Made by a program: the position numbers and the translations under genes
Notes under the pieces: model-generated
The model's input: the letters and a program-made list of their open reading frames with translations, nothing else
Told to the model about the DNA's origin: nothing
Databases searched by the model: none
NCBI GenBank assembly: GCA_050692555.1
Contig: JBOGVS010000033.1
Coordinates: 1 to 36,565 of the forward strand
Length of the DNA stretch: 36,565 nt
Direction of reading: 5' to 3'
From: DAITPV01 sp050692555
Lineage (GTDB): Bacteria; Actinomycetota; UBA4738; CALAEC01
Shown: piece after piece, positions 1 to 11,240 of the stretch
Layout: each line of letters opens with the position of its first letter
Position numbering within the stretch: the stretch's first letter is position 1

Positions 1-127
1 CCGCCTCACCAACCGGCGGGGGCACGCTCTAGACTTAGAGCTCAGGGCTCAGCCCTCGCGAGTGCTCACCCGCCGGCGGGCTCGGGCACAGCATGCCTCA
101 CGGCATCTCCGTACGGGAGCCATTAGC

Positions 128-4612
<4,485 letters not shown>

Positions 4613-4615
4613 CCG

Positions 4616-4621
4616 TCCTCC
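4616..4621 (-). promoter_or_regulatory. Shine-Dalgarno site of gltB
   Basis: GGAGGA on the minus strand lies three bases before the ATG at 4612. It decides between three in-frame ATG codons and favours the shortest form, which leaves a short propeptide before the catalytic cysteine, as is usual in this family. Confidence 0.8.
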
Positions 4622-4630
4622 GGACATGCT

Positions 4631-4655
4631 GAGGCCGGGCGCACGGCCCGGCCTC
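4631..4655 (-). promoter_or_regulatory. Perfect 10-bp hairpin in the gltB leader
   Basis: GAGGCCGGGC (4631-4640) and GCCCGGCCTC (4646-4655) are perfect inverted repeats separated by a five-base loop. The hairpin ends nine bases before the GGAGGA site of gltB. A second, weaker stem (4678-4682 with 4697-4701) lies further upstream. A TACACT hexamer on the minus strand at 4714-4719 could be the -10 element. There is no U-tract after the 10-bp stem, so it is not a typical intrinsic terminator. A role in leader control or mRNA stability is inference. Confidence 0.55.
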
Positions 4656-4742
4656 GTCGCCACTCGCTATGCAAAACGGCGCCCCGCGGATGCAGAGCGC
4701 CTTCGCTGTTTGGAGTGTAGGTCGCCGGCGGCCTCCCGGCAA

Positions 4743-5768
4743 CTACTTCCGGAAGATCCTCAGCGACCCCGTGAGGGCCAGGCGAACACGCCCGCCCTCG
4801 TGGAGGTCAGGACGGGAGCCGAAGGGCCTGGCCCGGAGGGTCCGTCCGTCCGGAAGCCGGACCGCAACCATCTGATCGTGTCCGTAGAACTCCACCCCCG
4901 ACACCACGGCGCGACCGGCCGGGTCAGGGGTGACCTGGATGGACTCGGGGCGGATCAGGACCCGGACCGGCCCGTCCGCTTCGCCCGCGACGGGGACCGC
5001 CCCCAGAGGCGTCTCGACCATCCCCGAGGAAACCACGGCGGCGACCAGGTTCACGTCGCCGACCAGGGAGGCTACCTCCGCCTCCGAAGGAGCCTCGTAG
5101 ACCTCCGGAGGTGACCCCGTCTGGAGGATGCGCCCCCGGCTCATCACCGCCACCTCGTCGGCGATCGCCAGAGCCTCTTCCTGGTCGTGCGTCACGAACA
5201 CGGCTGTCGCCCTGGCGGCTCGCAGGACATCGTGGACCTCGGCCCGCAGGGCGGAGCGGAGTGGGGCATCCAGATTGGAGAACGGCTCGTCCAGGAGGAT
5301 GACTTCCGGTGAGGGAGCCAGGGCCCGGGCCACCGCCACCCGTTGCTGCTGCCCTCCGGAGAGCTCATGGGGCATACGGTCCTCGAGGCTCTCCAAACGT
5401 ACCAGAGTCAGAGTTTCGCGGACCCGCTCCTCCGCTCCTGGAGGAAGGCCGAAGGCCACGTTCTGCCATACGGTCAGGTGAGGGAACAGGGCCCAATCCT
5501 GGAACACCATGCCGACCCGGCGATCCTCGGGCCGGACGAAATGCCCGGGGCCGGCCACGGGGAGCCCGCCGACCTCCACCTCTCCGGCGTCGGGGCGTTC
5601 GAGGCCGGCGATCACCCGGAGGGCGGTGGTCTTGCCGCAGCCGCTGGGGCCCAAGAGGGCCATGATCGACCCTCGTCGGACCTGGAGATCGAACCCAGAA
5701 AGCGCGCGGACCGACCCGAACCGCTTCTCGATCCCCCTGGTCTCCAGGGCCCGGACACCGTCCTCCAT
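4743..5768 (-). CDS. Ferric iron ABC transporter, ATP-binding protein
   Basis: This is the cytoplasmic motor of an iron(III)-type ABC importer of the FbpC/AfuC class. Motifs in order are Walker A (GPSGCGKTT, residues 40-48), Q-loop Gln90, signature LSGGQ (136-140), Walker B (VILLDE, 156-161) and switch His194 (VTHDQEEAL). A TOBE-like C-terminal domain follows from about residue 260. The length, 341 residues, fits the FbpC/PotA group. Its ATG overlaps the stop of the permease gene (TGATG), so the two are probably translationally coupled. Iron as substrate is inferred from the binding protein of the same operon. A related sulfate or spermidine ATPase would look similar on its own. Confidence 0.93.
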   Translation of the reverse strand: MEDGVRALETRGIEKRFGSVRALSGFDLQVRRGSIMALLGPSGCGKTTALRVIAGLERPDAGEVEVGGLPVAGPGHFVRPEDRRVGMVFQDWALFPHLTVWQNVAFGLPPGAEERVRETLTLVRLESLEDRMPHELSGGQQQRVAVARALAPSPEVILLDEPFSNLDAPLRSALRAEVHDVLRAARATAVFVTHDQEEALAIADEVAVMSRGRILQTGSPPEVYEAPSEAEVASLVGDVNLVAAVVSSGMVETPLGAVPVAGEADGPVRVLIRPESIQVTPDPAGRAVVSGVEFYGHDQMVAVRLPDGRTLRARPFGSRPDLHEGGRVRLALTGSLRIFRK

Positions 5769-7417
5769 CACTCTGCACGAACCTCCTGGATCTCCACCCG
5801 GCGGGCCATGAGGTACAGGGGCACCGCAGACAGCCCGATCAGCAACAGCGCGGGAACGGAGGCCTCTCCGAACCTCCCCACCGAGGAAGCGGTCCACACC
5901 TCCGTAGCCAGCGTATCGAACCCCGTGGGGCGAAGCAGGAGGGTGGCCGGCAGCTCCTTCATCGTGGTCAGAAAGACCAGGGCGAACCCCGTCAGAGCGC
6001 CCCGAGCGATGAGGGGAGCGACCACCCGCCGGAGGACCTGCCATCGCCCCCGGCCGAGGATCCGGGCCGCCTCCTCGAGCCGGGGCGAGACCTGGAGCAA
6101 TGCGCCACGGAGGGCCTCGGCAGCCTGTGGGAGGAACAGGACGACGTAGGCAACCAGGAGCAGGGGTAGCTTCTGGTACAGGGTTGGGGTGACGTTGGCG
6201 CCGAAGAACACCAGGGCCAGGGCGACGACGATGCCCGGAAGGGCGTACGCGGAGTAGGTGATCATCTCGGCAAGCCGTGCCAGCCAGCCTGGGTACCTGG
6301 CGGCCAGGAGGGCGATGGGAAGGCCGGCGGCCACGGCCAGCGCGGCGCCGGCACCGCCTGCCACCAGGGAGTTCAGCGCCGCCGGGCCGAGGCCATCCAG
6401 GGCCACGCCGCTGCTTCCGCCCCTGATGAGCCAGAAGAGCATCACGGAAACGGGGAGCGCCACGCCCAGCAGGGCCACCGTGGCGCACAGGGCCACCGCG
6501 ACCCACCGCCATCGCCCCAGCGGGACCGGCGCCGCGGCCCGGGCCGTTCCCGTGCCGGTCCGGTAGTAGCGGGCCCGGCCGCGGGCCCGGCGCTCCATCA
6601 CCAGGACGGCCAGGGCCACCCCGATCAGCATGAGCGAGAGGATGGCAGCGGGCGTGCGGTCCAGGGCCGCCCGGTACTGAAGATAGATGGCCTGGGTGAA
6701 GGTCTGGTAGCGCATCAGGGAGACGGCCCCGAAGTCGTGGAGGGTGTAGAGGGCCACCAGAAGCCCGCCGGCGGCGATCGAGGGGCGGAGCAACGGCAGG
6801 GTCACCCGGCGGAACGTCCGCCACCGTGAGTGCCCCAGGCTTCGCGCGGCATCCTCCAGCGAAGGGTCCAGCCCCCGGATGGCCGATGCCGCCAGCAGGT
6901 AGACGTAGGGGTAGGTGAACAGGGTCAGGGCCAGGAACGCCCCGGGGAAGCCGGCGATGTCGGGGAGCCGGTCCACGCCCAGCGGCTCCAGGAGACCCTG
7001 GAGCAGCCCGCGGGGCCCCAGGGCCGAGAGCAGGATGAACGCGCCGACGTAGCTGGGAACGACCAGGGGAACGGGAGCCAGCACGGCCCACAGGCGGCGG
7101 AGGGGGAGGTCCGTCTTGGTGGTGACCCAGGCCAGGGGGAGCCCCACCCCGATGGCGGCCACGGTGACCGCGGCCGCCAGCAGGATGCTCCGCCCGGCCA
7201 GCGCCAGGGTTCGGGGGCGGACGATCAGGTCCCAGGTGGCCGCCTGGGCTTCGGCAGAACGGATCGTGAGGTAGACCGCGGGGATCGCCAGCACCGCGCA
7301 CACGGCCAGCGCCGCCCCGACCAGGCCTGGAGGAGGAGGTGGGCGCCGGGAGCTGAGAACTCCACCCGCACTTCCGGGCGGGGCCCCGACCGCGGCCGGA
7401 TCGCTAGACCAGGCCAA
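5768..7417 (-). CDS. Ferric iron ABC transporter, fused double permease
   Basis: This membrane protein carries two binding-protein-dependent permease domains in one chain, as in FbpB/SfuB iron transporters. Each half has an EAA loop: EDAARSLGHSRWRTF in the first and EEAARILGRGRWQVL in the second. About twelve hydrophobic segments are visible. The start is uncertain. The open frame continues upstream into the binding-protein gene, and no ATG precedes the first membrane segment. A TTG at 7417 would overlap the binding-protein stop by 14 bases and give a proline-rich cytoplasmic tail and 549 residues. A GTG at 7303 lies within the first hydrophobic segment and seems too short. The C-terminal stop overlaps the ATPase start by one base. 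Confidence 0.9.
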   Translation of the reverse strand: MAWSSDPAAVGAPPGSAGGVLSSRRPPPPPGLVGAALAVCAVLAIPAVYLTIRSAEAQAATWDLIVRPRTLALAGRSILLAAAVTVAAIGVGLPLAWVTTKTDLPLRRLWAVLAPVPLVVPSYVGAFILLSALGPRGLLQGLLEPLGVDRLPDIAGFPGAFLALTLFTYPYVYLLAASAIRGLDPSLEDAARSLGHSRWRTFRRVTLPLLRPSIAAGGLLVALYTLHDFGAVSLMRYQTFTQAIYLQYRAALDRTPAAILSLMLIGVALAVLVMERRARGRARYYRTGTGTARAAAPVPLGRWRWVAVALCATVALLGVALPVSVMLFWLIRGGSSGVALDGLGPAALNSLVAGGAGAALAVAAGLPIALLAARYPGWLARLAEMITYSAYALPGIVVALALVFFGANVTPTLYQKLPLLLVAYVVLFLPQAAEALRGALLQVSPRLEEAARILGRGRWQVLRRVVAPLIARGALTGFALVFLTTMKELPATLLLRPTGFDTLATEVWTASSVGRFGEASVPALLLIGLSAVPLYLMARRVEIQEVRAE

Positions 7418-8358
7418 CCTCGGCCAGCAGCCGAAGGGCCGGATCGATGGTCTCTCCGAGGTCGGAGAGGTCGATCCTGGGCGACTCGATCTCCTCGAGG
7501 GGCACCAGCTCCGCGCTCGGCTGGTAGCCGGGCACCACGGGGTACTCGAAGGTCTCCGAGGCGAAGTAGGTCTGGCCGGGTTCGTCCGTGAGGTAGTCCA
7601 CCAGCCCCATGGCCGCGTCCCGGTGCTCCGAAGAAGCCAGCACACCTGCCCCCGCGGCGTTCACCAACGCACCGGGATCGCCCCCCGTGAAGAAATGGTT
7701 GGCCACGGGGATGTCGCCCTCCTCGGCCGACACCTCGTAGAGGTAGTAGTGGTTGACCAGGCCGGCGTCCACTTCCCCGGCGGCGATCCCTCGCACGGTC
7801 GAGGAGTTGTCCTCGTAGAGGACCGGGTCGTTGGCTGCCAGTCCCTCGAGATAGTCACGGGTGGCGTTTTCCCCGATCTGGGCGATGAGTGCGGCCACGA
7901 AGGCCTGGAAGGATCCATTCGTGGGAGGGAAGCCGATCCGGCCCTTCCACGAAGGTTCGGTGAGTTCGAGAACCGAGTCGGGGAGCTCGGATTCCTGGAG
8001 GGCCTCGGTGTTGTAGGCCAGGACCCGGGCTCGTCCAGAGGCACCGACCCACAGACCCTCGTCGGACCGGAACCGCTCGTCGACCCGCTCGAGGATCTCC
8101 GGCTCGATCACGGTGAACAGGCCAGCTTCGGCCACGGCCCCAAGAGATCCGGCATCCTGCGACAGGAACACGTCCGCCGGGGAGCCGTCGCCCTCTTCGA
8201 GGATCGTCGCCGCCAGCTCGGCCGAGTCCCCGTACCGAACCTCGAGCTCGATCCCCTCGTCCGTCTGGAACCGATCGAAGAGGGGCCCGATGAACTCCTC
8301 GTCACGGCCCGAGTACACCGTGAGGACCGTGGGGTCGGGTGAAGCCGATCCATCCGAG
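7404..8358 (-). CDS. Ferric iron ABC transporter, substrate-binding protein (5' end lost in gap)
   Basis: This is a periplasmic-type binding protein of the FbpA/AfuA/FutA iron(III) family. The opening VLTVYSGRDEEFIGPLFDRF and the later paired tyrosines in VNHYYLYE match the family's first strand and metal-binding Tyr-Tyr. An ADVFLSQDAG segment is also typical. The reading frame stays open into the run of N at 8359. The last visible upstream residues, SDGSASPDP, look like the flexible linker after a lipoprotein cysteine or signal peptide, so probably only the export signal is missing. It is the first gene of the three-gene operon and its stop lies inside the start region of the permease. A 'complete' form starting at the GTG at 8318 is an artefact of the gap. 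Confidence 0.92.
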
Positions 8359-8458
8359 NNNNNNNNNNNNNNNNNNNNNNNNNNNNNNNNNNNNNNNNNN
8401 NNNNNNNNNNNNNNNNNNNNNNNNNNNNNNNNNNNNNNNNNNNNNNNNNNNNNNNNNN
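8359..8458. other. Assembly gap (100 N)
   Basis: Exactly 100 N, the conventional placeholder for a scaffold join of unknown length. It removes the 5' end of the iron-binding-protein gene and most of a DtxR-family gene. The distance between the two flanks, and any genes between them, cannot be judged. Confidence 0.99.
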
Positions 8459-8514
8459 TCGGCCATCTCGTAGATGGCCTCGAGATACTCCTGCTGCGTC
8501 AGGGCCGTGGCCAC
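8459..8514 (-). CDS. DtxR-family metal-dependent repressor (N-terminal fragment at gap)
   Basis: Only the first 18 codons are visible before the gap. They read VATALTQQEYLEAIYEMA (first residue Met if GTG is used). This matches the opening helix of DtxR/IdeR/MntR repressors, where a T/S-x-x-x-x-x-Y-L-x-x-I-Y-E pattern begins the winged helix. I chose the GTG at 8514 because a TAGACT hexamer lies eight bases upstream on the minus strand. The ATG at 8556 would extend into AT-richer sequence that looks like promoter rather than coding DNA. A metal-sensing role, perhaps over the iron transporter on the far side of the gap, is inference. The fragment is short, so the family call is moderate. Confidence 0.6.
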
Positions 8515-8522
8515 GGCCAGAG

Positions 8523-8532
8523 AGTCTACAAT
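8523..8532. promoter_or_regulatory. Overlapping divergent -10 elements of polA and the dtxR-like gene
   Basis: On the plus strand TACAAT (8527-8532) lies seven bases before codon GTT 8540 of polA. On the minus strand TAGACT (8528-8523) lies eight bases before GTG 8514. The two hexamers share two bases, so RNA polymerase could probably occupy only one at a time. No clear TTGACA-like -35 is seen for either. Assignment rests on the TANNNT pattern and its fixed distance to the genes. Confidence 0.5.
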
Positions 8533-8539
8533 CGAGTGC

Positions 8540-11170
8540 GTTACGAAGAAGCGCATCTTTCTGCTTGACGGCCACAGCCTGTCCTACCGGGCCTTCTTTG
8601 CCCTTCCCACGAGCCTTACCACCTCGTCGGGGCAGGTCACCAACGCCGCCTATGGGTTCACCTCGATGCTCATCAAGCTGCTCACCGAGGAGAAGCCCGA
8701 CCGGATCGCCGTGGCCTTCGACAAGGGGCCGCCCACGGTTCGGCTGGAGAAGTACGCGGACTACAAGGCCCAGCGAGAGTCCGCCCCCGACGAGTTCCGC
8801 GAACAGCTCGGGCTGATCCGGGAGGTCCTGCAGACCCTCAAGGTGCCCATCGTGGAAGTGGAGGGCCACGAGGCCGACGACGCCATCGCCACCCTGGCCC
8901 TCCGGGCCGTGGAGCAGGGGATGGAGGCCGTGGTGGTCACGGCCGACCGCGACTTCTTCCAGCTGGTCCGCCCGGGGCTCCGGGTGATGTTCAACCGTAA
9001 GGGCATCTCCGACATCGTCGACTACGACGAGGCCGCCGTGGAGGCTCGGTTCGGCCTGCCGCCCGAGAAGTACCTGGACTACGTGGCCCTCAAGGGCGAC
9101 TCCTCCGACAACATCCCCGGGGTCCCCGGGGTGGGTGAGAAGACCGCCTCTCGATTGGTGCAGGAGCACGGCAGCGTGGAGGCCGTCATCGCCGGTGCCG
9201 AGGCCCTGAAGCCTCGCGTGGCCCAGGGGGTCAAGGAGATGGCCGACCAGCTGGTGATGAACAAGGAGCTGGCCCGGCTGGAGACGGACCTGGACCTGCC
9301 GCTGGACCCCGACGATGCCGTGCTGGGGGAGCGGGACGATGCCGATGTCCGGCGCCTGTTCAACTCGCTCGAGTTCCGGACCCTCCTGGAGCGGCTGGAG
9401 GAAGCCGGGGTGGGGCCACCGCCGTCTGAGAAGGTGGAGCTCGACCTGGCCCGGGTCGGTTCCACCGACGCGGAACGGCTTCTGGCGGGTGATGGCCCCC
9501 TGGGCGTGGCCCTGGCCGTTCGGGACACGGACCTCCTGGGTCTCGCCGTGTCCGAAGGGGAGGGGAAGGCCTCCTACGTGACGCTCGAAGGCGAGATCCG
9601 CGACTCGATCCGATCCTGGCTGGGGGACCCGGAGCGGCCGAAGTGGATCCATGACGCCAAGGAGCTGGAGACCGCTACAACACTGATTGGGCTACGGGTT
9701 CAGGGAGTGGCCCTCGACACGTTGCTGGCCGCGTACCTGCTGGACCCGGCGGAGGCGACCTATTCGCTCGGCGAGCTCACCGAGCGGTACCTCGGAAGGG
9801 ACCTCCTCCAGGAGGCGGAGGTGGGAGAGACCGACGACGGGCAGCTCCAGCTGGCGGATCCGTGGCGGGGAACCGCGGCCCGGGCCGCCGCTGCGGCGCT
9901 CCTGGCTCCGGTGCTCGAACAGCGGGCGCAGAAGGCCGGGGTGGCGGCCCTGCTGGAGGAGGTGGAGCTCCCACTCGCGGGGGTGCTGGCCAGGATGCAG
10001 GCCGCGGGAGTGTCGCTGGACATCGAGTACCTGCGGGAGATGTCGGACACCGTCGGCGACCGCATGGCCTCGCTCGAGCAGGACATCTACCGGCACGCGG
10101 GGGAGGAGTTCAACCTCAACTCCCCACCGCAGCTCCGATTGGTTCTGTACGAGAAGCTCGGGCTGGCCCCGGGAAAGCTCACCGCGAAAGGGCAGCTGTC
10201 CACCGATGCCTCCGTCCTGGAGAAGCTTCGCGATCAGCACCCCGTCGTCGACGCCCTTCTTCAGTACCGGGAGCTGTCGAAGCTCAAGTCCACCTATCTC
10301 GACGCGCTCCCTCCCCTGGTCCGGCCGGAGACCGGGCGGATCCACACCACGTTCAACCAGGTGGCGGCGGCCACCGGTCGGTTGTCGTCGGTGAACCCGA
10401 ACCTGCAGAACATCCCGGTCCGCGGAGAGACCGGCCGTCAGATCCGCAAGGCATTCGTGGCCGCTTCCGGGAGCGTGCTGCTGGTGGCGGACTACTCACA
10501 GATCGAGCTCCGAGTGCTGGCCCATCTCACGGGTGATCCGGCGTTGGCCGAGGCGTTCGCCGCAGACACCGACATCCACGCCGCCACGGCAGGGAAGGTG
10601 TTCGGCCTCCCGCCCGACCAGGTGGATCCGGAGCTTCGTCGCCGGGCCAAGGTGGTCAACTACGGGCTGGCCTACGGGATGAACGCCTACGGTCTCGCCC
10701 AGCGCCTGGGGATCCCGCCGGACGAGGCCCAGGAGTTCATCGACGCGTACTTCGAGGGGTTCCCCAACGTTCGAGACTTCCTGGAGCGCCAGGTCGCCGT
10801 GGCTGCGGCCGAGGGATACACGGCCACGATCCTGGGTCGGCGGCGGTACCTGCCGGAGCTCCAGTCGCCCAATCCCCGGATCCGCGACCTGGGGAGACGG
10901 ATGGCCCTCAACGCCCCGATCCAGGGGTCGGCCGCCGACATCATGAAGGTGGCCATGATCAGGGTGGACGCCGCGGTGGAGACCCTTCCCGCCACCATGG
11001 TCCTCACGGTGCACGACGAGCTGGTGTTCGACGTGGAGGAAGGGGAGACCGAGGCCGTGGCGGACGTGGTCCGCAAGGAGATGGAGTCCGCGTACGAGCT
11101 GTCGGTCCCGCTCCGGGTGGACATCGGCTGGGGGCCCAACTGGGCCGACGCCGCACCCGCCGGCCACTGA
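8540..11170 (+). CDS. polA: DNA polymerase I
   Basis: This is a replication and repair polymerase that removes primers and fills repair gaps, including those left by UvrABC. The N-terminal 5'-3' nuclease (to about residue 290) contains the GDSSDNIPGVPGVGEKTA helix-hairpin region. The middle 3'-5' exonuclease fold is degenerate: the first acidic pair is missing (ALAVRDTDLLG), so proofreading is probably absent, as in other actinobacterial enzymes. The polymerase domain has motif A Asp651 (DYSQIELR), motif B Lys704 with Tyr708, and motif C His825-Asp826-Glu. The start is a problem. The conserved N-terminus TKKRIFLLDGHS is preceded by GTT, not GTG. The nearest canonical in-frame starts (GTG 8507, ATG 8474) run back through the promoter and the divergent gene. 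I place the start at 8540, giving 876 residues, and flag a sequence error or unusual start. Confidence 0.95.
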   Translation, partial: VTKKRIFLLDGHSLSYRAFFALPTSLTTSSGQVTNAAYGFTSMLIKLLTEEKPDRIAVAFDKGPPTVRLEKYADYKAQRESAPDEFREQLGLIREVLQTLKVPIVEVEGHEADDAIATLALRAVEQGMEAVVVTADRDFFQLVRPGLRVMFNRKGISDIVDYDEAAVEARFGLPPEKYLDYVALKGDSSDNIPGVPGVGEKTASRLVQEHGSVEAVIAGAEALKPRVAQGVKEMADQLVMNKELARLETDLDLPLDPDDAVLGERDDADVRRLFNSLEFRTLLERLEEAGVGPPPSEKVELDLARVGSTDAERLLAGDGPLGVALAVRDTDLLGLAVSEGEGKASYVTLEGEIRDSIRSWLGDPERPKWIHDAKELETATTLIGLRVQGVALDTLLAAYLLDPAEATYSLGELTERYLGRDLLQEAEVGETDDGQLQLADPWRGTAARAAAAALLAPVLEQRAQKAGVAALLEEVELPLAGVLARMQAAGVSLDIEYLREMSDTVGDRMASLEQDIYRHAGEEFNLNSPPQLRLVLYEKLGLAPGKLTAKGQLSTDASVLEKLRDQHPVVDALLQYRELSKLKSTYLDALPPLVRPETGRIHTTFNQVAAATGRLSSVNPNLQNIPVRGETGRQIRKAFVAASGSVLLVADYSQIELRVLAHLTGDPALAEAFAADTDIHAATAGKVFGLPPDQVDPELRRRAKVVNYGLAYGMNAYGLAQRLGIPPDEAQEFIDAYFEGFPNVRDFLERQVAVAAAEGYTATILGRRRYLPELQSPNPRIRDLGRRMALNAPIQGSAADIMKVAMIRVDAAVETLPATMVLTVHDELVFDVEEGETEAVADVVRKEMESAYELSVPLRVDIGWGPNWADAAPAGH

Positions 11171-11204
11171 CAAAGAGAGGCCCGAATCTCCCCGAGCAGG
11201 TGAC

Positions 11205-11233
11205 TTGCCCCTTGAGCGGGATATGTCTAGATT
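11205..11233 (+). promoter_or_regulatory. Candidate promoter of the beta-helix/RTX gene
   Basis: TTGCCC (11205-11210) and TAGATT (11228-11233) are separated by 17 bases. GTG 11241 follows after a further seven, so the transcript may begin at the start codon. The segment is distinctly AT-richer than the flanking coding DNA. Confidence 0.5.
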
Positions 11234-11240
11234 TATTGGC

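Noticed and set aside
69..80. Perfect 12-base palindrome CCCGCCGGCGGG downstream of gltB
   Set aside because: Short GC-only palindromes are frequent in DNA of this composition. There is no loop or U-tract to suggest a terminator.
8108..9652. A minus-strand frame running through the 100-N gap opposite polA
   Set aside because: It exists only because N codons are read as open. It lies opposite conserved polA sequence.
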